Assembly (NCBI GenBank): GCA_947303905.1
Contig: CAMYZR010000073.1
Coordinates: 1 to 6,841 of the forward strand
Length of the DNA stretch: 6,841 bases
Direction of reading: 5' to 3'
DNA from: an uncultured Atopobiaceae bacterium
Lineage (GTDB): Bacteria; Actinomycetota; Coriobacteriia; Coriobacteriales; Atopobiaceae
Shown: one piece after another, positions 1 to 6,493 of the stretch
Layout: every line of letters begins with the position of its first letter
Numbering within the stretch: position 1 is the first letter of the stretch
Program-made: the position numbers and the translations under genes
Notes under the pieces: generated by a model
Databases searched by the model: none
What the model was told of the DNA's origin: nothing
The model's input: the letters and a program-made list of their open reading frames with translations, nothing else

Positions 1-1
1 G

Positions 2-1237
2 GGGCAGATTCCGACCGCCGGGCTCGACGGATGCCTGTTTGTGGGCGAGCTCGGCCTCGAGGGCCAGGTCTGCCCGGTGCGCGGCGACATGGCGTACGCG
101 ATTCTCGCGAAGGAGCAGGGTCTAACCCTCGTGTCGGCTCGTGGTGCGGGTGGGACGATACGAGGCACCTGCGACAGAAGGGCAATCGACAGCCTAGGGC
201 GCATGCGGCTTGGTGTGGAGAGCTTGGACAACGAGCATGTCACAAGGAAGCCGCCTGGGGATTCCGGGCAACGCGTCCCACCTGCGCTCGACTATCGTGA
301 CGTCTGCGACCAGGAGATAGCGAAGCGCGCCATGGTGATTGCCGCCACAGGACGACACGGCATCATGATGGTCGGTCCCCCAGGTGCCGGTAAGACCATG
401 ATGGTTGGGCCACCTGGGGCTGGCAAGACCATGCTCGCGCGCAGGCTGCCCACCATACTGCCCCCGCTCGACGAGCGCTCGCGCGAGGAGGCCCTCCTCA
501 TCCATTCGGTCGCGGGGCAGCAGTCGTCGGGAGTCGAGCGGGGAGAGCCGCCCTTTAGGGCGCCGCACCACTCGATATCGATGGCCGGCCTTCTCGGCGG
601 CGGGCGTCCCGTCACCCCAGGAGAGGTGTCTCTCGCGCATCGGGGCGTGCTCTTTCTGGACGAGTTGCCCGAGTTTGCCAACAACGTCCTCCAGTCTCTC
701 AGGCAGCCCATGGAGGACGGCTGCGTACGCCTCTCAAGGGCTGAGGGAACCTACGTCTTTCCCTGCGACTTCATGCTCGTGACCGCGGCAAATCCCTGTC
801 CCTGCGGGCACCTGGGCGACCCGGGGCATCCCTGCACGTGCGCGCCAGCTCGCGTCGAGAGTTATCAGGCGCGCATGGGAGGTCCGCTGGTCAATCGCAT
901 CGACATGCACATCGATGTCGCCAGGCCCGCCTCTTCCAAGGTCATCGAGGGCGGATCGGGGATGAGCTCGCAGGAGATGGCGGACCTCGTGCTCTCTGGT
1001 CGCGAGTTTGCCGCCCATCGCAGGAAGGGACGAAAGAAGTCGAGCATGGCCATGTCGATGGAGCCGGCTGCGCGCGTGGCATTCGAGACCATCGCGTCGC
1101 GCCTGAGCATGGGAGGCAGGACGATCGCGCGCGTATCGCGCGTGGCGCGCACGATCGCGGACATCGAGCACCACGAGCTGGTGACGCGCGACGACATCGT
1201 GGAGGCATGCTCGTATCGAGGGAGGGCACATGGCTGA
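2..1237 (+). CDS. comM: ComM/YifB-family AAA+ ATPase (Mg-chelatase-like), 5' partial
   Basis: Competence-associated ATPase. In studied members it forms a hexameric ring that drives branch migration when transformed DNA is integrated. About 411 residues are visible of a family length near 505, so roughly the first 80-90 residues lie outside the window. Visible in order: the end of the Lon-S5-like N-terminal domain (GELGLEGQVCPVRGD, about 44-88), a linker, the Mg-chelatase ATPase core, Walker A (365-430), Walker B LFLDE (650-664), the cysteine-rich NPCPCG...PGHPCTCAP segment, the GPLVNRIDMH arginine-finger region, and a C-terminal helical domain with ARVSRVARTIADIE. Walker A occurs twice in tandem, which is not normal for the family. 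The linker (about 110-290) lacks the usual P..NA.EA pattern, and the family's V.GQE reads VCDQE. The frame is otherwise intact, so I treat it as a gene, not a pseudogene. Its stop lies inside the start of dprA (8-base overlap), implying one transcript. Identification is secure; whether the ATPase works is open. Confidence 0.93.
   Translation, partial: GQIPTAGLDGCLFVGELGLEGQVCPVRGDMAYAILAKEQGLTLVSARGAGGTIRGTCDRRAIDSLGRMRLGVESLDNEHVTRKPPGDSGQRVPPALDYRDVCDQEIAKRAMVIAATGRHGIMMVGPPGAGKTMMVGPPGAGKTMLARRLPTILPPLDERSREEALLIHSVAGQQSSGVERGEPPFRAPHHSISMAGLLGGGRPVTPGEVSLAHRGVLFLDELPEFANNVLQSLRQPMEDGCVRLSRAEGTYVFPCDFMLVTAANPCPCGHLGDPGHPCTCAPARVESYQARMGGPLVNRIDMHIDVARPASSKVIEGGSGMSSQEMADLVLSGREFAAHRRKGRKKSSMAMSMEPAARVAFETIASRLSMGGRTIARVSRVARTIADIEHHELVTRDDIVEACSYRGRAHG
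365..430 (+). repeat. Tandem 33-bp in-frame duplication of the comM Walker A segment
   Basis: Two 33-base units, 365-397 and 398-430, each encode MMVGPPGAGKT, followed by MLARRLP. The proteins are identical. The DNA differs at seven positions, each the third base of one of seven consecutive codons (V,G,P,P,G,A,G). The ATG, ATG, AAG and ACC codons are unchanged. Only the second copy is followed by the helix (MLARRLP) that normally comes after a P-loop, so it is the likelier nucleotide-binding copy. The unit boundary can slide by one codon because an ATG follows each copy. Confidence 0.95.
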
Positions 1238-2141
1238 CCAGACATTGCGCAAGGAGCCGCTTTGGGAGCTTCGCCCTGGAGACGAACACTATCCGAGAAG
1301 CGTGCTGGACCTCGAGCGTCCGCCCAAGGTCATCTACGGGCGGGGCAACCCGGAGGTGTTGGCCGACATGGGCCTCGGGGTCATAGGGGCGCGCAGGGCC
1401 ACGCCGTATGGACTTGCGGTGGCTTCCATGGCGGGACGCATTGCTGCTGAGTCGGGGATAACGCTCGTCTCCGGCGGGGCGATGGGATGCGACGCGGCTG
1501 CAGCACGCGGAGCGCTCGATGCCGGAGGAAAGACCATCGTGGTCTCGGGCGTGGGCGCGGACACGGTCTATCCGCGCACGTCGCACGACGTCTTCGAGCG
1601 TGCCGTGGAGCAGGGTGGGGCGGTGGTGGCCCTTGTCCCCTGGGGACAGACGCCGCGCAGGGGATGCTTCCCGCAGCGCAACACCATAATCGCGGCACTC
1701 TCTCACTCGCTGCTTATCTGCGAGGCAGGGCTGAGGTCGGGAACCTCGAGCACAGCGCTGGCCGCTGCGGAGCTCGGAAGGGAGATCTATGCCGCCCCAG
1801 GATCGATCGTCTCGCCGGAATCGCAGGGAGCCAACGCATTGATTCGCGATGGCGGGAGCATCGTGTGCTCGGAGGCAGACCTGGAGATGCTCATCTCGCG
1901 TGACTTTGGGGTGCTCAGACTCGTGCAGGAGCGCCTTGCCACGCCGCGAAACCGCCTGGTGTCAGCGCTGGTCGCAAGCCCCATGCGTGCCGACGACCTC
2001 GCCCACAGCCTCGGTGAGGAACCTTTGGCCGTGTTGCGCTACCTTGCCGACTACGAGGCCTCTGGTATGGTCACGAGGCTTCCGGACGGGCGTTACGCCC
2101 CAACGAAAGAAGCCCTTCTGGGCGCTAGAATGGAAGACTGA
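1230..2141 (+). CDS. dprA: DNA-processing protein DprA (Smf), RecA loader
   Basis: Cytoplasmic protein that binds incoming single-stranded DNA and loads RecA during transformation. The 303 residues cover the Rossmann-like DprA domain: YP..L near 21-25, PPKVIYGRGN 31-40, GARRATPYG 53-61, SGGAMGCD 81-88, FPQRNTIIAALS 147-158, EAGLRSGTSSTA 165-176 and APGS 189-192. A C-terminal winged-helix-like segment follows (about 240-295, ending DGRYAP). There is no room for an N-terminal SAM domain. The ATG at 1230 overlaps the comM stop and has a GGAGG-type ribosome site at 1221-1226. Compared with the classical motifs, SGLARGID reads SGGAMGCD (Arg to Met), RNR reads RNT, and the SE.P stretch reads ALVPWG. 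Some of these may be lineage habits. The family call is firm; competence in this organism is only inferred from the comM-dprA pair. Confidence 0.95.
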   Translation: MADQTLRKEPLWELRPGDEHYPRSVLDLERPPKVIYGRGNPEVLADMGLGVIGARRATPYGLAVASMAGRIAAESGITLVSGGAMGCDAAAARGALDAGGKTIVVSGVGADTVYPRTSHDVFERAVEQGGAVVALVPWGQTPRRGCFPQRNTIIAALSHSLLICEAGLRSGTSSTALAAAELGREIYAAPGSIVSPESQGANALIRDGGSIVCSEADLEMLISRDFGVLRLVQERLATPRNRLVSALVASPMRADDLAHSLGEEPLAVLRYLADYEASGMVTRLPDGRYAPTKEALLGARMED

Positions 2142-2155
2142 CATGTATGGCGAAG

Positions 2156-2159
2156 GGAG
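2156..2159 (+). promoter_or_regulatory. Ribosome binding site that favours the GTG start of trmFO
   Basis: GGAG at 2156-2159 (within GAAGGGAG) sits 8 bases before GTG 2168. The upstream ATG at 2147 has only a weak GGA match about 12 bases before it. The ATG at 2180 has AAGG just 2 bases before it, which is too close. Confidence 0.5.
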
Positions 2160-2167
2160 CGTGGAGC

Positions 2168-3508
2168 GTGGCCAAGGATATGGTGACGGTTGTCGGAGGC
2201 GGTCTGGCCGGAAGCGAGTGCGCGCTTCAGCTGGCGGACCGTGGGATACGCGTGAGGCTCGTGGAGCAGAGGCCCGGCGGCAACGCCCCAGCCCATCATA
2301 CCGACGCCCTGGCGGAGCTCGTATGCTCCAACTCGCTCAAGTCGCTCCGCGAGGAGAGTGCCGCGGGATTGCTCAAGTACGAGCTCAAGGCTATGGGCTC
2401 GCATCTCATCAGGGCGGCTCACGAGGCCGCGGTGCCTGCGGGCGGGGCTCTGGCCGTCGACAGGACGGTCTTCTCGCGACTCGTGACGCAGGAGGTGGAG
2501 GACGATCCGCTCATCGAGCTCGTTCGCGAGGAGGTGACGGCGGTCCCGGAGGGCCCGTGCGTCATCGCGGCTGGCCCGCTCTGCTCGCCCGCGCTCTTCT
2601 CCTCGCTCTGCGATCTTGTCGGCATGGAGCACTTGTCCTTCTACGATGCCGCGGCTCCCATCGTCGATGCCGAGACGATCGACCGCGAGATAGTGTTCAG
2701 CCAGTCGCGCTACGAGGAGGGGCTGGGGGACTACCTCAACTGCCCCATGAACCGCGAGGAATACGACCGGTTCTACGATGAGCTCATTGCCGCAAAGCGC
2801 GTGGTCTCCAAGGAGTTCGAGGAGACCGACCTGTTCAATGCCTGTCAGCCCGTCGAGGAGGTTGCCCGCAAGGGGCATGACACCTTGCGGTTTGGTGCGC
2901 TCAAACCCGTGGGCCTCGCCGACCCCCGTACGGGAAGGCGCCCATGGGCCGTCGTGCAGCTCAGGCCAGAGAACGCGCATGCCACGGCGTATAACCTGGT
3001 GGGGTTCCAGACCAATCTTACCTGGGGCGAGCAGGCGCGAGTCTTCAGGCTCATCCCCGGCCTCGAGCATGCCGAGTTCTTCAGGTATCGCGTCATGCAC
3101 CGCAACTCGTTTGTGGACTCGCCTCGCGTGCTCGACAGGAGCTTTGCGGTTCCGGGGACAGGCGTCAGGCTGGCTGGCCAGATCACGGGCACGGAGGGGT
3201 ATGTGGAGGCGATTGCGTCTGGCCTGTTCGCTGCGGTCAACACCTACGCCGACCTCAGGGGGCTCGACCGCCTCACGCTGCCTGACACCACGGCCTTTGG
3301 GGCGCTGGTCTCCTACGCGACCGACCCCGAGACCGATCCCTATCAGCCGATGCATGTCAACTTTGGCCTCGTGCCGCCCCTCGAGGGAAGGCGCATGCGC
3401 AAGGGCGAGCGCTATGCCGCGTATGCCGCACGCGCAAAGAAGGACATCGCGGAGTGCATTGCCGCGCGCTCGGATCTGTTCGACGTGGCTCAGGGCGGAC
3501 GTGCATGA
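2168..3508 (+). CDS. trmFO: TrmFO, folate- and FAD-dependent tRNA (uracil-54-C5)-methyltransferase
   Basis: Makes 5-methyluridine at tRNA position 54 using methylenetetrahydrofolate and FAD. From GTG 2168 it is 446 residues, close to the family's 430-445. Seen in order: FAD dinucleotide motif VTVVGGGLAGSE (6-17), PAHHTD (41-46), ELVCSNSLKS (50-59), VPAGGALAVDR (89-99), AAGPL and FYDAAAPIVD, NCPM (191-194), FNACQPVE (223-230), DTLRFGALKPVGL (238-250), YNLVGFQTNLTWGEQ, and a C-terminal AGQITGTEGYVEA. Cys53 and Cys226 correspond to the two functionally important cysteines of Bacillus TrmFO, with the same numbers when counted from this start. The alternative ATG 2147 adds seven residues (MAKGAWS) that do not look like the family; ATG 2180 is also possible. 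The gene follows dprA by 26 bases and its stop overlaps the xerC start. Earlier annotations call such proteins Gid. Confidence 0.95.
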   Translation: MAKDMVTVVGGGLAGSECALQLADRGIRVRLVEQRPGGNAPAHHTDALAELVCSNSLKSLREESAAGLLKYELKAMGSHLIRAAHEAAVPAGGALAVDRTVFSRLVTQEVEDDPLIELVREEVTAVPEGPCVIAAGPLCSPALFSSLCDLVGMEHLSFYDAAAPIVDAETIDREIVFSQSRYEEGLGDYLNCPMNREEYDRFYDELIAAKRVVSKEFEETDLFNACQPVEEVARKGHDTLRFGALKPVGLADPRTGRRPWAVVQLRPENAHATAYNLVGFQTNLTWGEQARVFRLIPGLEHAEFFRYRVMHRNSFVDSPRVLDRSFAVPGTGVRLAGQITGTEGYVEAIASGLFAAVNTYADLRGLDRLTLPDTTAFGALVSYATDPETDPYQPMHVNFGLVPPLEGRRMRKGERYAAYAARAKKDIAECIAARSDLFDVAQGGRA

Positions 3509-4440
3509 GCGTCGAGGAGCGCGAGCGCGCCCAACAGGCATTTGAGGACGATGCCCACGAGTACATCTCATACCTTGCGGGTGTGAGGAACTTCTCCGAG
3601 AACACCATGCGCGCGTATGGCACCGACATCGATGCATACCTCGCTTGGGTTCGCAGGGAGGGGATAGACGCTGCCAGCATAAGCCACAGGTCCCTCAGGA
3701 GATACCTTGCAGAGCTGACCCGAGCGGGGTACTCGACGCGCACGGTGAACCGTCACCTCTCGGCGATACGTGGCCTCTACAAGTGGCTGATCAGCCAAGG
3801 GCGGGTAACGGGGGACGCGGCGGCGGCCCTCGCGAGTCCCAAGATCGCCAAGACCCTCCCGCGCACGATGAGCGATGCGGACGTGGGCGCACTCGTCGAG
3901 TCCTGCGACACGTCTACGCCCGAGGGTTTGCGCGACTGGGCGTTCATCGAGCTCCTTTACGCGACGGGCGCTCGCATCTCGGAGGTATCTCGCCTCAACG
4001 TGTCCGACATCGATGTGGCACAGGCGCAGGTCAGGCTCTTCGGCAAGGGATCGAAGGAGCGCGTGGTGCCCGTGTACGAGCGTGCCTTGGCAGCCGTTCG
4101 ACGCTATGTCGAAGACGCAAGACCCCACCTCTGCGCGCGCAGGAAGAGGGGAGAGGCCACTGGTGCGCTGTTCGTCTCGGTGCGCGGCAACCGCATGACG
4201 GCAGATGCCCTTCGCACGTGCTTCGAGCGGCATGCGCGCCTGGCAGGCATCGAGGCTGGGGTGACACCCCATGCGATGCGCCACACCTATGCGACCGAGC
4301 TGCTCTCGGGAGGGGCGGACCTCCGCAGCGTGCAGGAGCTCCTTGGCCACGAGAGCCTTGCCACGACGCAGATCTACACGCACCTGTCGGTGGAGAGGCT
4401 CAAGGAGGCCACTCGCCAGGCTCATCCGCGAGGCGAATAG
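3505..4440 (+). CDS. xerC: Tyrosine recombinase XerC (chromosome dimer resolution)
   Basis: Site-specific recombinase of the Xer family, expected to act at dif with FtsK to resolve chromosome dimers. It has 311 residues, near the usual 295-310. An N-terminal SAM-like core-binding domain (about 15-100, with the family-typical NTMRAYGTDIDAYLAW and TVNRHLSAIRGLYKWL) is followed by the catalytic domain. All catalytic residues are visible: Arg157 (ATGARISE), Lys181 (FGKGSKER), His256 and Arg259 (HAMRH), His282 (LGHESL) and the nucleophile Tyr291 (TQIYTH). The ATG at 3505 overlaps the trmFO stop as ATGA, with an AGGGCGG ribosome site at 3492-3498, indicating translational coupling. An in-frame ATG at 3454 lies inside trmFO and would add an unlikely 17-residue tail. 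XerC versus XerD cannot be settled by sequence alone; the codV-like position after trmFO favours XerC. Nothing nearby suggests an integron or phage integrase. Confidence 0.93.
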   Translation: MSVEERERAQQAFEDDAHEYISYLAGVRNFSENTMRAYGTDIDAYLAWVRREGIDAASISHRSLRRYLAELTRAGYSTRTVNRHLSAIRGLYKWLISQGRVTGDAAAALASPKIAKTLPRTMSDADVGALVESCDTSTPEGLRDWAFIELLYATGARISEVSRLNVSDIDVAQAQVRLFGKGSKERVVPVYERALAAVRRYVEDARPHLCARRKRGEATGALFVSVRGNRMTADALRTCFERHARLAGIEAGVTPHAMRHTYATELLSGGADLRSVQELLGHESLATTQIYTHLSVERLKEATRQAHPRGE

Positions 4441-4501
4441 GCCCGATATCCCGATCTCTGTCGAGGCTCTCTTGTGGAGCTTGCATCCAGACAGATTGCG
4501 C

Positions 4502-4531
4502 TCGACAGGAATCGCAAGAAGTTGGTATACT
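4502..4531 (+). promoter_or_regulatory. Sigma-70-type promoter of rpsB-tsf
   Basis: A -35 box TCGACA (4502-4507, five of six bases match TTGACA), an 18-base spacer and a -10 box TATACT (4526-4531, five of six match TATAAT). Transcription would start near 4538, giving a leader of about 135 bases before rpsB. It is the best promoter match I saw in the window and stands just after xerC, where a strong ribosomal-protein promoter is expected. Confidence 0.75.
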
Positions 4532-4568
4532 TCTGGATTGCTGTGCATCCGTACAGCAGAAATTCGCA

Positions 4569-4646
4569 CGCGCGGGTGACCCCAAGGCCGCGGTGCCCGG
4601 GGCACACAGCCGAGTCTCGGGTGGCTCAGGGGGTTGACCCCGCGCG
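4569..4646 (+). promoter_or_regulatory. Candidate structured 5' leader RNA of rpsB
   Basis: The leader can fold as a closed structure. Helix P1 pairs 4569-4576 (CGCGCGGG) with 4639-4646 (CCCGCGCG), 8 perfect pairs. An asymmetric internal loop follows (4577-4579 opposite 4634-4638), then P2 4580-4583 (CCCC) with 4630-4633 (GGGG). Inside are a hairpin 4593-4597/4601-4605 (GTGCC/GGCAC) and a short one 4608-4611/4623-4626 (AGCC/GGCT). A competing hairpin GGGG-TTGA-CCCC (4630-4641) would break P1 and P2. A separate small hairpin (4540-4544/4553-4557) lies upstream. The ribosome site AGGAGG follows at 4660-4665. rpsB is autoregulated by S2 through its leader in some bacteria; that role here is inference. 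Pairings were found by eye. Confidence 0.45.
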
Positions 4647-4672
4647 GAGGACCAACCACAGGAGGTTAGAAC

Positions 4673-5434
4673 ATGGCTGTGAAGATCAATATCCGTACCC
4701 TGCTCGAGGCTGGCTGCCACTACGGTCATCAGACCCGTCGCTGGAACCCCAAGATGAAGCCCTACATCTTCGGTGAGCGCAACGGCATCTACATCCTCGA
4801 CCTCAAGCAGACCGTCATCGACGCCGACCGCGCCTACAGCTTCCTCAAGGACACCGCCTCCAAGGGCGGCAGCGTCCTGTTCGTCGGCACCAAGAAGCAG
4901 GCCCAGGAGGCCATCGCCACACAGGCCGGCCGTTGCGACATGCCCTTCATCAACCAGCGCTGGCTCGGCGGCATGCTCACCAACTTCGTAACCATGCGCT
5001 CCCGCATCGACCGCATGGAGGAGCTCGAGGCCATGGTCGAGGACGGCCGCATGGCTGCCCGCGGCAAGAAGGAGCAGGCTGTGCTCACCAAGGAGCTCGA
5101 GAAGCTCCAGCGCAACCTCGGTGGCGTCCGCGACATGCACACCCTTCCGCAGGCCATCTTCGTCGTCGACACCAAGCGCGAGGAGATCGCCATCAAGGAG
5201 GCCAACCGCCTGCACATCCCTGTCGTCGGCCTACTCGACACCAACTCCGACCCCGACGTTGTCGACTACGGCATCCCTGCCAACGACGACGCCATCCGTT
5301 CGGTCAACCTGATGTGCGAGCTCGTCGCTGACGCCGTCCTGGCTGGCGCTGGCAAGGAGCAGATCTCCGTCGAGGAGATGACCTCCGGCGAGACCACCCC
5401 TGCCGTCGAGGTCGAGGCCCCCGCAGCCGAGTAA
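4673..5434 (+). CDS. rpsB: 30S ribosomal protein S2
   Basis: Structural protein of the small ribosomal subunit, bound late near the head-body junction and needed for S1 docking where S1 exists. The 253 residues are full length for the family. Typical sections are the N-terminal LLEAGCHYGHQTRRWNPKMKPYIFG, the NGIYILDLKQT segment, FVGTKKQAQEAI, INQRWLGGMLTNF, LGGVRDMHTLPQAIFVVD and VGLLDTNSDPDVVDYGIPANDDAIRS. The C-terminal tail is acidic and alanine-rich (VEVEAPAAE), as in many actinobacterial S2 proteins. ATG 4673 has a perfect AGGAGG at 4660-4665, and the protein starts MAVKINIRTLLEAG as expected. Codons end strongly in C or G (GAC, ATC, CTC, AAG), marking high expression. tsf follows after 60 bases without a terminator, so the two are probably cotranscribed. 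Confidence 0.98.
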   Translation: MAVKINIRTLLEAGCHYGHQTRRWNPKMKPYIFGERNGIYILDLKQTVIDADRAYSFLKDTASKGGSVLFVGTKKQAQEAIATQAGRCDMPFINQRWLGGMLTNFVTMRSRIDRMEELEAMVEDGRMAARGKKEQAVLTKELEKLQRNLGGVRDMHTLPQAIFVVDTKREEIAIKEANRLHIPVVGLLDTNSDPDVVDYGIPANDDAIRSVNLMCELVADAVLAGAGKEQISVEEMTSGETTPAVEVEAPAAE

Positions 5435-5494
5435 CTTCTCGCACGTCCCAGAGCTACTTACGTTATTGACATTCCGATAGGAAGGAACACACCT

Positions 5495-6367
5495 ATGGCT
5501 CAGGTTACCGCCGCTATGGTCAAGGAGCTCCGTCAGATCACCGACGCCCCCATGATGGAGTGCAAGAAGGCTCTCGTCGAGGCTGACGGCGACATCGAGA
5601 AGGCCATCGACGTTCTGCGCGTCAACGGTCTCGCCAAGGCCGTCAAGAAGGCCGGCCGCGACACCAACGAGGGCACCATCGGCGCCTACATCTCCGAGGA
5701 CGGCACCGTCGGCGCTCTGATCGAGGTTTCCTGCGAGACCGACTTCGTCGCCACCAACGCCAAGTTCAAGGGCTTCGTCTCCGACCTCGCCAAGGTCGTC
5801 GCCGAGAACGACCCCGCCGACATCGACGCCCTGATGGCCTGCACGCTCGACGGCAACACCGTCGAGGACGCCATCAAGGAGAGCATCTTCGTCATCGGCG
5901 AGAACCAGAAGGTCGTCCGCTTCAAGCGCGTCGTCGCCGAGAATGGCTCCCTCTCCTGCTACATCCACCACGACGGCAAGCATGCCGACATCGTCGTCTT
6001 CGAGCTCGCCAACGCCGAGACCGGCGCAAACGAGACCTTCAAGACCTTCGCGCACGACGTTGCCATGCAGGTCATCGCCTCCGACCCGATCTCCGCTCGC
6101 CGCGAGGACATCCCCGAGGAGACCATCGAGCACGAGCGTGAGATCTACCGCGCCCAGGCTGCCGACTCCGGTCGTCCCGAGAAGTTCTGGGATGGCATCG
6201 TCAACGGCCGCCTCAAGAAGTTCTTCCAGGAGCGCGCCCTTACCGAGCAGGCCGCCGTCATGGACGGCACCGTGTCCGTCTGCGCGCTCGATGCCTCCAT
6301 CTCCAAGGAGGTCGGCGACGACATCAAGATCGTCTCCTTCGTCCGCTTCAACTTCGGCGAGGAGTAA
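5495..6367 (+). CDS. tsf: Translation elongation factor Ts
   Basis: Guanine nucleotide exchange factor that recycles EF-Tu from its GDP form. The 290 residues match the full-length bacterial type. The N-terminal UBA-like domain has VKELRQITDAPMMECKKALVEADGDIEKAI (about 9-38; many EF-Ts have TGAGMMDCKKAL here). It is followed by the TDFV motif at 82-85, the segment that enters EF-Tu near the Mg site. The core domains and the C-terminal GRLKKFFQERALTEQ and VSFVRFNFGEE are intact. A strong ribosome site (AGGAAGGA, 5479-5486) precedes ATG 5495. The gene shares the C-ending codon use of rpsB and is closed by an intrinsic terminator, so rpsB-tsf looks like a bicistronic unit. Confidence 0.98.
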   Translation: MAQVTAAMVKELRQITDAPMMECKKALVEADGDIEKAIDVLRVNGLAKAVKKAGRDTNEGTIGAYISEDGTVGALIEVSCETDFVATNAKFKGFVSDLAKVVAENDPADIDALMACTLDGNTVEDAIKESIFVIGENQKVVRFKRVVAENGSLSCYIHHDGKHADIVVFELANAETGANETFKTFAHDVAMQVIASDPISARREDIPEETIEHEREIYRAQAADSGRPEKFWDGIVNGRLKKFFQERALTEQAAVMDGTVSVCALDASISKEVGDDIKIVSFVRFNFGEE

Positions 6368-6385
6368 ATCCCGCACTAGTAGCTA

Positions 6386-6423
6386 AGAGGGCCGACGCGC
6401 ATCGCGTGTCGGCCCTTTGTTAT
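6386..6423 (+). terminator. Rho-independent terminator after tsf
   Basis: A strong stem pairs 6388-6396 (AGGGCCGAC) with 6408-6416 (GTCGGCCCT), nine Watson-Crick pairs. It can be lengthened outward by weak A-U and G-U pairs and has a small inner GCG/CGT-type pairing around CATCG. The T-rich run TTTGTTAT follows at 6416-6423. It begins about 20 bases after the tsf stop and separates rpsB-tsf from pyrH. Confidence 0.88.
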
Positions 6424-6424
6424 G

Positions 6425-6486
6425 CCCCTATAGACCTCTCAGATGGTGTTGATGTCTGCTCACGCCGTCGCCGACGGGCTATGGGG
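6425..6486 (+). other. Inverted-repeat segment in the tsf-pyrH spacer
   Basis: CCCC-T-ATAG (6425-6433) can pair with CTATGGGG (6479-6486): eight pairs with one bulged T at 6429. The segment encloses a perfect 5-pair hairpin with a triloop, CCGTC/GACGG (6465-6469/6473-6477). It lies directly after the terminator and before the likely pyrH promoter, so whether it is transcribed is unclear. Function unknown; it could be chance in GC-rich DNA. Confidence 0.3.
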
Positions 6487-6493
6487 AACCCTT

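Noticed and set aside
365..430. Reading the doubled Walker A as an assembly or sequencing artefact
   Set aside because: The copies differ at seven synonymous sites, which a duplicated read or assembly error would not create.
1849..2781. Plus-strand open frame across the dprA-trmFO junction
   Set aside because: It is a shifted frame of two secure genes, with Arg/Ser/Gly-rich translation lacking any family motif.
3454..3504. In-frame upstream ATG extending xerC
   Set aside because: It would sit within trmFO and add a tail not found in Xer proteins; ATG 3505 has a ribosome site and an ATGA coupling.
2093..3637. Long minus-strand open frame (514 codons) opposite trmFO
   Set aside because: It mirrors trmFO codon structure in GC-rich DNA, has low-complexity Arg/Ala/Gly-rich translation with no recognisable domain, and spans the ends of three real genes.
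4464..4482. Hairpin AGGCTC/GAGCTT after xerC as terminator
   Set aside because: The stem is short with a G-U pair and a 7-base loop, and no T run follows.
5466..5494. TTGACA before tsf as a promoter
   Set aside because: A perfect -35 match exists at 5466-5471, but the bases 17 positions later (ACACCT) are no -10 box and run into the tsf start.
5231..6376. Minus-strand open frame (381 codons) opposite rpsB end and tsf
   Set aside because: Its Asp/Gly/Val/Leu-rich repetitive translation comes from the C-ending codons of tsf on the other strand; no motif and no independent start region.
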